NCBI RefSeq assembly: GCF_007827595.1
Contig: NZ_VISR01000020.1
Coordinates: 1-64,000, forward strand
Direction: 5' to 3'
Source of the DNA: Streptomyces sp. BK340
Lineage (GTDB): Bacteria > Actinomycetota > Actinomycetes > Streptomycetales > Streptomycetaceae
Length of the DNA: 64,000 nucleotides
Part shown: positions 7,559-15,717 of the stretch, piece by piece
How the letters are laid out: each line of letters opens with the position of its first letter
How positions within the stretch are numbered: the first letter of the stretch is position 1
The notes under the pieces: model-generated
What the model saw: only the letters and a program-made list of their open reading frames with translations
What the model was told of the DNA's origin: nothing
Database searches by the model: none
Position numbers and translations under genes: made by a program

Positions 7559-8303
7559 CCGCCCCCGGGGCGGAGTGGCGATCTCCGAGCAGCCGGTACG
7601 CCGCCCGCTGGGGCTGACCGCCCGGTGCGCCGTCGCCTGGTGGCACACGCTCGACGGCCCCTCCCGCGCCGTGGCACCGTTCATGGCCGACGCCCTGCGC
7701 CGGGCCGGACTGGCGACGACGGAGCCGCACGGCAGCGGCTACGTGTTCTTCGCCGAGCCCCCGGCCGAGCAGTCCGACACCCGGTTCCGGATCGCCCCTG
7801 CCGCCAGCGGCGCAGGGTGGGACCTGGTCGACGAGTTCACCGGCGCGTGCGTACGGACGTACGACGACCGGGAGTGGGCTCAGGGGATCGCCGAGAGCGC
7901 GAACGGCGAGGAGGACGCCGCCCGGCGCGCCGCCGTCGCGTCCATGGACCTGCCGGGACTGTCTGCAGATCTGATCGAGGACGATCAATTCCGGTCCCTG
8001 GCCGTGGAGTTGGCCACCGTCGGACACATGCCCTACGGCCTGACCGACGTCGACTACACGCAGACGCCGGGATTCCACATCTACCCCAGCGCGGAGCCGG
8101 GCAAGGCCAAGGTGGCACGGCTGCTGGAGCCCTGGGGGGCGATCCGGCCCGGTGCCCGCTTCGAGGCGCCCGAACGCGAAGTCGAGCGCTACGACAAGGA
8201 CATGGAGGCCTACGCGCGGCTCCTGGCCAGGCCCGGCCGGACGGTGGCCGTCAGGCTGGACGGCATCCAGGTCACGTTCAGCGATCCACCGACCGGGCCC
8301 TGA
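7512..8303 (+). CDS. Hypothetical protein, 263 aa (or 3' part of the 7142 gene)
   Basis: This frame could start at GTG 7512, but no ribosome binding site precedes it, only the C-run. The product reads like a real protein: a segment with AVAWWHTLDG, a Phe/Gly/Tyr stretch (GSGYVFFAEPP) and a C-terminal part with YTQTPGFHIYPSAEPG. No family recognised. I favour a single frameshifted gene starting at 7142, because the overlap is internal and no separate initiation signal is visible. Confidence 0.55.
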   Translation: MATFQRAESALAGFLDRPRGGVAISEQPVRRPLGLTARCAVAWWHTLDGPSRAVAPFMADALRRAGLATTEPHGSGYVFFAEPPAEQSDTRFRIAPAASGAGWDLVDEFTGACVRTYDDREWAQGIAESANGEEDAARRAAVASMDLPGLSADLIEDDQFRSLAVELATVGHMPYGLTDVDYTQTPGFHIYPSAEPGKAKVARLLEPWGAIRPGARFEAPEREVERYDKDMEAYARLLARPGRTVAVRLDGIQVTFSDPPTGP

Positions 8304-8325
8304 CCTGCATGTATCGGGTGGGGCA

Positions 8326-8402
8326 GCGCCGAGAAAAGCGGTTGCCACCCTTCGCTTTAGGTATTATGGAATAATAGGCCCGCGGGGGCGCGTCAGCGCC
8401 GC
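8326..8402 (+). promoter_or_regulatory. Conserved promoter, copy 3
   Basis: GCCGAGAAAAGCGGTTGCCACCCT..CTTTAGGTATTATGGAA at 8328-8371 matches the element at 2306-2355 almost base for base, with a 2-nt shorter spacer between TTGCCA (8342) and TATTAT (8362). It lies 25 bp after the stop at 8303. The leader downstream is only weakly similar to copies 1 and 2 (GGACCGAATACGCCGAGCG at 8434). Confidence 0.6.
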
Positions 8403-8780
8403 GTGAACCCGCACCACGACCGCGCTACTCACCGGACCGAATACGCCGAGCGAGGGGCCAGCCCCTCCACCCACCACACCCGCACCAAGAAAGGGCACCT
8501 ACCGGCCAGCTGGAGGGATCCGAATGGGATCAATGGAAGGTGGCCGCCGTGGCGGACGCGGGCCTGCGAGGCTCAGCACCTGACCAGCATCAACGAGCCG
8601 TCCGGCTGGTTCCGACCGGCCGACCGGGCCAGACAGGAGAGGGCCGGGAACGCAAGGGCGGGCAGGCGTACGACGCCTCCACCGTCCTACGGCTGGAACG
8701 TGACGGTCCCGTCGCACCTGGGTGCCCGCGCAATGGCCGAGAAGCACCGCCGCGAAGCCACCAGCGGCGAACCCGCGTAA
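8403..8780 (+). CDS. Doubtful hypothetical ORF, 125 aa
   Basis: An open frame directly after promoter copy 3. It has no ribosome binding site at 8403. Composition is very rich in Arg, Pro and Thr, but the last 30 residues (WNVTVPSHLGARAMAEKHRR and onwards) look protein-like. Either a short gene starting later or a decayed remnant occupies 8403-8780. The stretch is annotated because a promoter points into it. Confidence 0.3.
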   Translation: MNPHHDRATHRTEYAERGASPSTHHTRTKKGHLPASWRDPNGINGRWPPWRTRACEAQHLTSINEPSGWFRPADRARQERAGNARAGRRTTPPPSYGWNVTVPSHLGARAMAEKHRREATSGEPA

Positions 8781-8844
8781 TCGCCGACATCCCCGTCCGC
8801 GAAGGGCGCGCACGGCACTCCCCGACGAAGAAGGAGGCTCCTCC

Positions 8845-9027
8845 ATGCCCCGATTCGTACTGTCCCCGCCGCCCGCGCCGGCCCCCGCGTCAGATGACGA
8901 CCGCAGGTGCGTCGACTGCGGCCTGTCCTGCACCGAGCAGGTGACGTCCATCCCCCTCATCGGGGGCGGCACGCGCGCCGTGTACGCCTGCTCAGTACAC
9001 GCGGCCCGTCGCCGCCGGGCACCCTGA
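8845..9027 (+). CDS. Small Cys-containing protein, 60 aa
   Basis: ATG at 8845 is preceded by a clear AAGGAGG (8830-8836). The product has a Pro/Ala-rich start, a C-x2-C motif (RCVDCGLSC, residues 22-30) and a C-terminal YACSVHAARRRR, giving four Cys/His ligands suitable for one zinc. Small secondary-metabolism- and plasmid-linked proteins of this kind are common in Streptomyces; function unknown. Confidence 0.6.
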   Translation: MPRFVLSPPPAPAPASDDDRRCVDCGLSCTEQVTSIPLIGGGTRAVYACSVHAARRRRAP

Positions 9028-9183
9028 GATGCTCCTCGAACAGAACGCCGTCCTCCGCCACAACCTTGAGGAGGCGCGAGCTCAGCACCGTGCGCTACTC
9101 GTGCAGGAACCCCGCGCCCGGGCCCGCGACGGCCCGGGGCTGCCAGCTGCACGGGATTCGACGACGGCTGGGACGACAACGCT

Positions 9184-9276
9184 GCCGTCCGCCACGGAGC
9201 CGAACTCCTCTTCCAGATCCCGACCGAACGCGAGGAGAAGAACAGCGTCGCGATTACCTCGAACGAATCGTTCGGC
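9184..9276 (+). pseudogene. istB-like transposase helper ATPase, internal fragment (left half)
   Basis: Reading +1 from 9184 gives AELLFQIPTEREEKNS followed by VAITSNESFG, a close match to the C-terminal part of IstB-type AAA+ proteins of IS21-like elements, just after the Walker B region. The frame then breaks at 9277. The matching continuation (WTKTFTDPRLC) appears at 11035, so the gene is split by an insert. Upstream, a short frame opening at ATG 9029 (overlapping the previous stop) runs into this fragment out of frame and is probably not functional. Confidence 0.7.
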
Positions 9277-9322
9277 AAAGCGCACATGTTCCGGCGAACC
9301 CGTGCGAGGTGCCGCCGAAACT

Positions 9323-9703
9323 TCACGGGTTCGATCTGTGTGTGGTCCGGAAGTCTTGGTACTCGTCGCAGACGATGCCCTGGTTGACCCAGCGTTCGGG
9401 GTCCGCGGCGAGTTCGTGCTCTGCTAGGTGCAGGGCTTCTTCGGGAGTGGGCAGGACGGCGACCTCCCGGCCCCACGTCTCCTCGTCGGGATCCAAGGGC
9501 GGGAACTCGGTGATGTCGAGGAAGGTGTCGGTACCGACGTCCTCGACATCGCTCAGATAGATGGTGACGCCCGTCGGGCCGGGGCCGAGGGCGATCCAGC
9601 GGAGCCCGGGCTGGCCGTCGATTTCGATGGCGCCGAGGAACTGCTCGATCTGCTTCCCGCGCCGGAGGGCACCGAGGGCGAAGGCGGGGGTGAGGTGCCG
9701 CAT
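9323..9703 (-). CDS. Hypothetical protein, 126 aa, partner of the recombinase
   Basis: It starts at ATG 9703, one base after the recombinase stop, so the two form an operon. The acidic protein has a strand-helix arrangement with LSDVEDVGTDTFLDITEF in the middle and an acidic helix near the end. No DNA-binding motif is evident. Its place inside the insert suggests an accessory or cargo role, but I do not recognise the family. Confidence 0.6.
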   Translation of the reverse strand: MRHLTPAFALGALRRGKQIEQFLGAIEIDGQPGLRWIALGPGPTGVTIYLSDVEDVGTDTFLDITEFPPLDPDEETWGREVAVLPTPEEALHLAEHELAADPERWVNQGIVCDEYQDFRTTHRSNP

Positions 9704-9704
9704 G

Positions 9705-10888
9705 TCAGTTCCTTTGCTGGTGCTGGTCGGGTAGGCGTCCCGGGTCTACGTGGTCGGCGAGGTAGATCATGACGCCTTCGGGGTCCATGCCGAGGGCTGC
9801 GGCGATGAGCTTGGGGTCAAGGGTGTTCACCAGCTCGGCGAGCCGGGTGCTCCGCAGGGTCCGCGGTGGGACGCCACAGGGGTCGAGGACGTGGCTGACA
9901 TAGGCGGTCGAGGCTGGTGTCCGGCCGGATTTGGTGATCTTGGTGACGATCACGTGGGGGTTGTCGGTGTGCTGGCTCTCGCGGTGGGCCAGGCATCGTT
10001 GAAGCACCGACCAGCTGGCCGGGTCCATGGGCACTGGATGCGGCCGTTTGCCCAAGCGGATGCTGCGGTTGGTGGGGTCGAGGTCGTCCACGCGCATGAG
10101 CCGGACCTCACTGCTGGTGGCTGCGTGGATGAGGGCCAGGATTCCGAGCAGTGCCTCGTGCGGGTGCGCGTCGGTGTCGGTGGTCCAGCGGCGGAACAGC
10201 TGGCGCTGCTGGTCGACTGCGACGGTGGTGCCACTGAATCCTGACGAGCCCTTGGCCTTCACGCCCCGGGTGGGATCGATGAGCACGATCTTGCGGGAGC
10301 GCGCGAAGCGGAAGAACTGCCGCAGCACGGTCAGTCTGCGCTGGCGGGCCTTGGGCATGGTCGCCAGGAACGCTTCGAGGTCGTGGACGTCGGTCAGGGC
10401 CCAGTCCTGCTTGTTGCGCGTGCCGGTCAGGAAGCGGGCGAGGTCGCGGACGATGGCCAGGGCCGCTTCGATGGTGCTGTCGGTGCGGGGCAGGGTGCCG
10501 GCTTTGAGGGCGCGCTCGCGTGCTCGCAGCATGGACTCGGCGAACGCATGGACCTGCGGTTGAAGCGGGAGCGGGGTCGCGTCGATGCGGCGTTGGCGGC
10601 GTCCGGTGGCGAGCCGTTGCGCTTGGTCGGTTGGGAGCGCGAGGCCGCGCTGGGTGAAGAAGCCTTCGAGAGCGCGGGCGTGACATCCCACGCCGGCCGG
10701 CCCAGGGCCTTCAACGTCCGCTCCAGCAGGCCGATGTCGTTGTCGACCGTCACCGGGCTGAACCCCCGGGCCCGCCAGGAGGCCACGAACGCCTCGACGC
10801 ATAGGGCCTGGAACTCCCACGGATCCCAGGAAACGGGCGCCTCGGGCACCGTCCGGCCCTCGATCACCCGCAGACGCGACTCCACCAT
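9705..10888 (-). pseudogene. Tyrosine recombinase/integrase, frameshifted
   Basis: The N-terminal SAM-like core-binding part starts at ATG 10888 (after GGAAGGTG) and reads to about 10680 (RGFSPVTVDNDIGLLERTLK). The rest, including the catalytic domain, is in a different frame from about 10675 to 9705. In the catalytic part an Arg is visible in SSEVRLMRVDDLD, a second in RTLRSTRLAELV and a candidate Tyr nucleophile in GVMIYLADHV. The HxxR histidine is replaced. One indel near 10670-10690 disables the gene unless it is a sequencing error. Confidence 0.75.
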
Positions 10889-11034
10889 CCGGCACACCTT
10901 CCTCGCACCTGACGAATGAAGGTAGCGCCTACAAAACCGCGCTGTCAGCAAGACAATCAAAGAGACGCCCAAGACCCCGAAACCGGCAGGTCGCAGGACA
11001 GATGCTCTCCAGGGAACAAGTGCCAGCCCCAGAT

Positions 11035-11151
11035 AGCTGGACCAAAACCTTCACCGACCCCCGGCTCTGCGCGGCCGTCGTCGACCGCCTCACCTTCAAC
11101 GGCAGAGACCGGCACTGACTCCTATAGCCTCGCCAGCACACGAGCCTCAGT
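11035..11151 (+). pseudogene. istB-like gene, right half
   Basis: WTKTFTDPRLCAAVVDRLTF (from 11038) is the continuation expected after the SNESF motif at 9276. A small deletion after the Asn-Gly codons shifts the frame, after which ETGTDSYSLASTRA is still readable. The piece shows that the host IS21-family element was inactivated first by insertion and/or by this internal deletion. Confidence 0.75.
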
Positions 11152-11174
11152 GGCGTCCAGACGCCGCTGGCGCG

Positions 11175-11891
11175 GTGTGGCGCATCGGCGCCGTGGTGGC
11201 GCCGATGGCGTTCGGCTGCCGCCTGTGCGCGGCACGGCGGACCGGGACGGCGGTGCGGCTGGTGCGGTATGCGCCGCGGTGGGAGCGGGTGTGCGCCCGA
11301 CACGGCCGGTGGCTCCTGGACGCCGACGCCGACCAGACGCTGGAGCACCTCGACCTGCGTGCCCTGCCGGAGGTGGCCGCGGCACAGCAGCAGTGGGTCC
11401 GGGTGGCCCGCCGAGCGGTACGGGCCGCAACGGAGCCAGCAAGGGTATTCGTCCTGGCGCACGCGGCGGTGACCCGGTGGTGGGAGCAGGCCCTGCACCG
11501 GGAAGGCGAGGTGCTCTGGCCGCCGACGGGCTGTCTGCCACCGGCTCGACGAGCGGATGGGCCACACGTGGCTGGGGCCGGCTGGCCGCGACCGATTACG
11601 GCAGCCCGCCGACCTCCTGGATGGGCGCTGTCATCCGCGTCCGCCGCGGCGGATGCGGGCCACCCGAATACGCCAACGACCCCTGGTGGGCGCGCCAAGA
11701 ACACCAGCCCACCACCATGGCCGGACAATTGCGGGTGCTGGGCAAAGAGAAGAAGGCACCGGGCTCGGGAAGGGATGTGGCGCGCGACGGGACCCGCCGG
11801 GCAGCGCGCACTGATCACCACCATGATCGAAAGCGCCGAGGAACAGCTCGTCCAGCTACGCGGGGTCCAGACGGGGCCGTGTGAGCGGTGA
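11175..11891 (+). pseudogene. Decayed TniQ-like protein
   Basis: Residues 1-125 contain CRLCAARRTG and WERVCARHGRWLL, a C-x2-C..C-x2-H set, then a helical region ending WWEQALHREGEVLWP. This resembles the zinc-finger N-terminus of TniQ-type proteins that accompany Tn7-like and Tn5053-like transposons. From about 11540 the frame loses protein character, and a better continuation (WGRLAATDYGS) is found in another frame. The zinc motif makes a TniQ-like origin likely, but family assignment by eye is uncertain. Confidence 0.5.
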
Positions 11892-12500
11892 TGGGGGGTG
11901 ATCGCGCCCTCTGTGGCTTCCGCCTGGCTGACATACATGTCGTGCGCAATGTCCAGGCCGCGGCTGGGCGGTGTGTCGCCGAAGTGACGGTCGTTGATCT
12001 CTTTGAGGCGTGTTCCAGACTTCTTGGCTCCCGCCGGGCCGTGCTTCCATGCGGTCGACCAGCCGCTTCGGAGTCTGCTCGGCGCTGCGGCCGCAGTTCG
12101 GTGGGGAAGGCAGGCGTGGCTGATCCTTCGCACCCGCGGCCAGGCTGCGATGCGAAGGATCAGAGAGCAAAACAGTCCCCGGTAGTGCTGCGCGTGTCTT
12201 GAAGCTTCAGCCGTCACTGTCGCCTCGGTGTCGCGCCGGCTTGCCGGGGGCCTAAACCACATCCTGTCCAAGTCGCTCCGCCGATTAGACGTCCTCATCG
12301 ACTTTGCAGCTCTTCCGGTGTTATGGCCTATTACCTACTTTATCCGAATCACACTGGATAAATAGCTTCTATGCGAATTTTCCATATATTGGTGGTGCAC
12401 GTGCGTGGCCGGCCCCCGTTGGTTCTGGACTGCGGGCGGTGGCCTTCAACGGCTCGCGGCAGTGCCTGCACCGGCGCACGACGGGCTGGCGGGGTTCGGC
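11892..12500. other. Intergenic region without a recognisable gene
   Basis: No open frame here has a ribosome binding site and normal protein composition. A minus-strand stretch around 11900-12050 (RLKEINDRHFGDTPPS) could be a remnant of a mobile-element gene, but I cannot identify it. Bases 12290-12400 are strikingly A/T-rich for this replicon and may be recently acquired DNA or the promoter area of the cold-shock gene. Confidence 0.5.
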
Positions 12501-12675
12501 CTGGTGGCGTCCCAGCAAAGAGACTAGCGTGATCCACAGAGTAGTCGTGGTTCCGAAGTCGTTCGCCCGCGGTCACCTTGCCCGCGGGCGCTTTGCTGTG
12601 CAGCCCTCTCCGGACCAGGGCGATTACCTCCGGGCCCGCACGGTGCGGGTCCGAACCCCCTCGAAGGAGACAGCC

Positions 12676-12879
12676 ATGGCCAAGGGCACTGTGAAGTGGT
12701 TCAACGCGGAGAAGGGCTTCGGCTTCATCGAGCAGGAGGGCGGCGGCCCGGACGTGTTCGCCCACTACTCCAACATCGCCGCTCAGGGCTTCCGCGAACT
12801 GCAGGAGGGCCAGCACGTGGAGTTCGACATCACCCAAGGCCAGAAGGGCCCCCAGGCGGAGAACATCCGCGTCGTCTGA
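12676..12879 (+). CDS. cspA: Cold-shock protein, CspA family, 67 aa
   Basis: ATG 12676 follows GAAGGAGA (12663-12670). The protein has the full cold-shock domain with the RNA-binding motifs KWFNAEKGFGFIE (RNP1) and DVFAHYS (RNP2) and the usual 67-residue Streptomyces length. These proteins bind single-stranded nucleic acid and act as RNA chaperones. About 150 bp of untranslated GC-rich sequence precedes it, as is common for csp mRNAs. It stands alone between decayed mobile elements and the graspetide cluster. Confidence 0.95.
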   Translation: MAKGTVKWFNAEKGFGFIEQEGGGPDVFAHYSNIAAQGFRELQEGQHVEFDITQGQKGPQAENIRVV

Positions 12880-12893
12880 CCCCAGCACCCCAA

Positions 12894-12925
12894 CAGGCCC
12901 GGCACCGTGAAGGGTGCCGGGCCTG
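12894..12925 (+). terminator. Terminator of the cold-shock gene
   Basis: A perfect 13-bp stem, CAGGCCCGGCACC (12894-12906) with GGTGCCGGGCCTG (12913-12925), encloses a 6-nt loop 14 nt after the stop codon. There is no T-run. Confidence 0.85.
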
Positions 12926-13029
12926 CGTGCCTGACCACGCCTTACTCATCGGCGCCGACTGCCGCTCCCCCACACAGCCGCCCTTCGTAGGCGCCAGCGC
13001 AGGACACCGGGCTCGCCAGCTTCGTTGGC

Positions 13030-13182
13030 ATGCTCGGCGGCCTGGCAGGCTCGCTGATCTGCTACCTGGTGGTACGGCCCCTGGGTGCCGCACCGCTCGG
13101 TGCCGCCGCCTCTTCCGGAGGTAGCTTCATTACGGTCTCCACCTTCATCTACTTCATCGAGGAGAAGCTCGGTCTCCTCTGA
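13030..13182 (+). CDS. Small membrane protein or C-terminal remnant, 50 aa
   Basis: From ATG 13030 the frame encodes a hydrophobic segment (GLAGSLICYLVVRP) and ends FITVSTFIYFIEEKLGLL. The frame is protein-like for about 13 codons upstream of the ATG too (to a stop at 12988), yet has no start or ribosome binding site there. I think it is the tail of a larger membrane protein that lost its 5' end. Confidence 0.35.
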   Translation: MLGGLAGSLICYLVVRPLGAAPLGAAASSGGSFITVSTFIYFIEEKLGLL

Positions 13183-13237
13183 GAGGTGGGCGGTCACGGC
13201 GGCGGTGGTCCGCGAACCCGGGCTGCGGTGCGCGACT

Positions 13238-13273
13238 CGGTTGGGCCCCGTTACAGCTAATGGGGCCCAACCG
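13238..13273. terminator. Hairpin downstream of the 13030 ORF
   Basis: CGGTTGGGCCCC (13238-13249) and GGGGCCCAACCG (13262-13273) form a perfect 12-bp stem with a 12-nt loop. It could end transcription in either direction. The 330 bp to its right, up to 13600, hold no convincing gene. Confidence 0.65.
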
Positions 13274-13601
13274 ATCTTCATCAGGCAGTCTGTGCGCGGT
13301 CGGTGTCGTCTGGGCTGCGTCGGCGTTCCGGAGCGATGTCGTTGTGCGGGTGCTCGCGTCCACGGGACGCCCTCCCGCGTGGCCGTGGCCGTCTCGCGGC
13401 GACGGCGAGCCGGGCGGTCCCGGCGCGGTGTGCTGGCCTAGAGCTGGGGGCCCTGGCCGTACTCGCCGGCTTGCGGATCGGGACCGTCAGGCGCCATCCC
13501 TGACCGGTCAGGCAACCCCCTTCCCCCCGGAACGTCAACGGGCATTTTCTGGAGCACCCCAGGGTCCGCCGCGGGTTGAAGCGTGCCCCAGTGCAGGGGA
13601 A

Positions 13602-13643
13602 GGCCCCGCCCATCCGCCACGGGGGAGACGGACGAGCGGGGCC
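13602..13643 (-). terminator. Terminator of the graspetide operon
   Basis: GGCCCCGC (13602-13609) pairs with GCGGGGCC (13636-13643). The bases between can extend the stem (CCGTC..GACGG-type pairing around CATCCGCC and GGACG). It lies 12 bp beyond the stop of the leftward methyltransferase gene. Confidence 0.6.
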
Positions 13644-13654
13644 GGTCGTGAGGC

Positions 13655-14773
13655 CTACCAGTGGATGCTCTGACCCTCAGGAGTCACGCGCACGGTGGCC
13701 TCTTCCACCGTCGGCGTGCGAGCGGCATGCCACCGGCCGAGCTGTTCCTCTACGGCATCCCAGAGCGCGTCCGAACCGCCCTGCCGGACGACCCAGCGGC
13801 CGTCCTCTTCGTGGAGCGCGGCGAACGATCCGGTCTCGGCGTCGATGAGGACGTCCTCGTCGTACTGGCCGTTCCGTAGTTTCAGACGTTGCGCAGTCGG
13901 TACGGCGAACTGCGCGACGAACCGGGTGGTCCAATCGTCCAGGACGTCGGCCCCGATGATGGCCTCGCGTTCCTCGCCCGCGCTCAGGTCCGGAAGCATG
14001 CCGAGCGAAGGCGCCTGGTGGGGGCGGGCGAGCATGAAACTGACCTGTCCGCTCAGCACCGGCCCGGATGCTGTGCCGTCTTCGTGGACCGTCAGGCGCA
14101 CCAGCTCGGATGCGTTCAGCCAACCGCCGATGGTCGTCAGAATCTGCCCGCCGGGCCGGATCTGCTCAAGCCAGACCGCCGGCACGGTGCGTACGGCGCA
14201 CGTGGCGATGATCCGGTCGTACAGTGCGCCCTGGTCACCGCCCAGGAGGCCGTCACCGATCAGCAGGTTCGGGTGTGTGCCGATCCGGCCGAGAGCCTCC
14301 CGGGCGCGCAGGGCCACCTCCTCGTCGTACTCGATCGAGGTGACGCGGCCGCCGCCCAGGCGCGCGCAGAGCACCGCGGTCGAGTAGCCGGTGCCGGTGC
14401 CGATCTCCAGCACCGTCATGTCCGGCTCGACCTGGAGGTCCTCGAGCATGCGCAGAACGAGGGAGGGGAGCGTGCTCGAGCTGGTCGGTTCCCGCATGAT
14501 CTCGCCGCGGATGTCCGCCGGTTTGATCGTGCCGGCGATCTGCGTCACCAGGGACTCATCGGCGTAGCAGGCCTCGAGCCAGCCATCTCCGTCCTCCAAG
14601 ACCGGGGCCCAGGCGGTAGGCGAGGATCCGGACACCACGCGGAAGAAGCCGCTGCGGAGGAACTCGTGCCTGGGTACCGCCGCAGCGGCGTCCTTCCACG
14701 GTTGCGTGCGCAGGGAGCCACCGGCGGTCATGTTCTCGATGAGCCGCTGGACGAGCTTGTCGTGGTCGCTCAC
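13655..14773 (-). CDS. tgmC: PIMT-like methyltransferase of graspetide cluster, 372 aa
   Basis: GTG start at 14773 overlaps the stop of the ATP-grasp gene (GTGA), which excludes the long upstream extension of the frame. The SAM-binding motif VLEIGTGTGY is at residues 121-130, within a protein L-isoaspartate O-methyltransferase fold; a C-terminal extension of about 120 residues follows. Methyltransferases of this class paired with an ATP-grasp ligase methylate an Asp of the cyclised peptide, which then closes to an aspartimide, as established for fuscimiditide. Third gene of the operon. Confidence 0.9.
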   Translation of the reverse strand: MSDHDKLVQRLIENMTAGGSLRTQPWKDAAAAVPRHEFLRSGFFRVVSGSSPTAWAPVLEDGDGWLEACYADESLVTQIAGTIKPADIRGEIMREPTSSSTLPSLVLRMLEDLQVEPDMTVLEIGTGTGYSTAVLCARLGGGRVTSIEYDEEVALRAREALGRIGTHPNLLIGDGLLGGDQGALYDRIIATCAVRTVPAVWLEQIRPGGQILTTIGGWLNASELVRLTVHEDGTASGPVLSGQVSFMLARPHQAPSLGMLPDLSAGEEREAIIGADVLDDWTTRFVAQFAVPTAQRLKLRNGQYDEDVLIDAETGSFAALHEEDGRWVVRQGGSDALWDAVEEQLGRWHAARTPTVEEATVRVTPEGQSIHW

Positions 14774-15717
14774 GGCTTCCTTTCCAGTAGGTCGACCAGG
14801 GCCGCGCACATCGGCAGGCCGGTCTCGTGCTCCAGCCAGTGCCATTGACCGGAAGGGTTGCATTCCAGGAACCACCATTGCCCGTCGGCGCCCAGGGCGA
14901 AGTCGAAAGCGCCGAAATGGAGCTGGAAGTGGTCCATGTACTCGTGAAGCCCCAGCTCGACGTCCGCGGGCGTGGGTACGGGGGTGTAGCTCAGGCGGCT
15001 GTAGTCGGTCCGCCAGTCCAGGAGGTCGGAGTCGATCCGGACGCTGAAGGTGTGCGGGCCGATGACAGTCACGCGGATGTCGGCCGTCTTCGGTACGCGC
15101 TGCTGGAACAGGTGGGCGGTGCCGGCGACCCGCTCGTCGATGTCCTCGACGGTCACCTCGGCGATCTCGACGACGGAGGAGACGTCGTCGACCCGGTACA
15201 CGGGGTTCCACAGGGGTTTGTAGATCACGGAGTCGTGCCGCTTGATGAAGGCTCTGGCGGCGTCGGGGTTCGACGTGATGAGCGTGCGCGGCACCTGCAG
15301 GCCGGCCGCTGCCGCGGCGGCCAGGCCGGACGGCTTGAATTCGGCGTCACCGATGTAGTGCGGATGATTGACGTACAGGCAGTTCGGAAGGGACGCGAGC
15401 ACGCCTCCGAGGCCGTAGCGGGCCTGGGTGATGGCGAACCGTGCGTCCTGCTCGTCGAGGTGCGGGAAGGCGAAGCCGGTCGGACGCCGGTAGTACAGCG
15501 CGCGGACGTCGTCGAGGTCGGCAGTGCGCGAGGGGGTGTCGAGGCGCCCCCGGATGCCGTCCTGGGTGATTTCGGCCTCCACCGACAGTGATGCGGGGAA
15601 GTCCCCCGAGTCGAACCGCACTACCGGGACGCCCCGGTCGTGCAGCTCGCCTATCACCACGTCGGCGGTGGGGTCGTACAGGCTGGTGACGACCAACACC
15701 GGACGCAGGTCATTCAC
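14770..15717 (-). CDS. tgmB: ATP-grasp ribosomal peptide maturase, 315 aa
   Basis: GTG start at 15717 overlaps the precursor stop. The protein matches the ATP-grasp maturase family (SAV_5884 type): an N-terminal YDPTADVV region, IYKPLWNP in the nucleotide-binding lobe and the metal-binding WFLECNPSGQW near residue 290. Such enzymes activate Asp/Glu side chains of a precursor core and join them to Thr/Ser hydroxyls (or Lys) as macrolactones (or macrolactams). It is framed by the precursor gene and the methyltransferase, both 4-bp overlapped. Confidence 0.92.
   Translation of the reverse strand: MNDLRPVLVVTSLYDPTADVVIGELHDRGVPVVRFDSGDFPASLSVEAEITQDGIRGRLDTPSRTADLDDVRALYYRRPTGFAFPHLDEQDARFAITQARYGLGGVLASLPNCLYVNHPHYIGDAEFKPSGLAAAAAAGLQVPRTLITSNPDAARAFIKRHDSVIYKPLWNPVYRVDDVSSVVEIAEVTVEDIDERVAGTAHLFQQRVPKTADIRVTVIGPHTFSVRIDSDLLDWRTDYSRLSYTPVPTPADVELGLHEYMDHFQLHFGAFDFALGADGQWWFLECNPSGQWHWLEHETGLPMCAALVDLLERKP

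Larger units (their letters stand above)
9277..11034 (-). mobile_element. 1.76-kb insert splitting istB, carrying a tyrosine recombinase
   Basis: The interval separates two adjacent halves of one istB-like gene. It carries two leftward genes: a tyrosine recombinase (frameshifted) and a 126-aa protein. GCACATGTTCC at 9282-9292 and GGAACAAGTGC at 11013-11023 form an imperfect 11-bp inverted repeat (one mismatch) close to the two junctions and may be terminal binding sites. No target duplication could be fixed because the host gene has also decayed around the right junction. Confidence 0.55.

Noticed and set aside
13238..13273. Possible tRNA-like fold
   Set aside because: Only one hairpin is present; no cloverleaf arms or CCA end.
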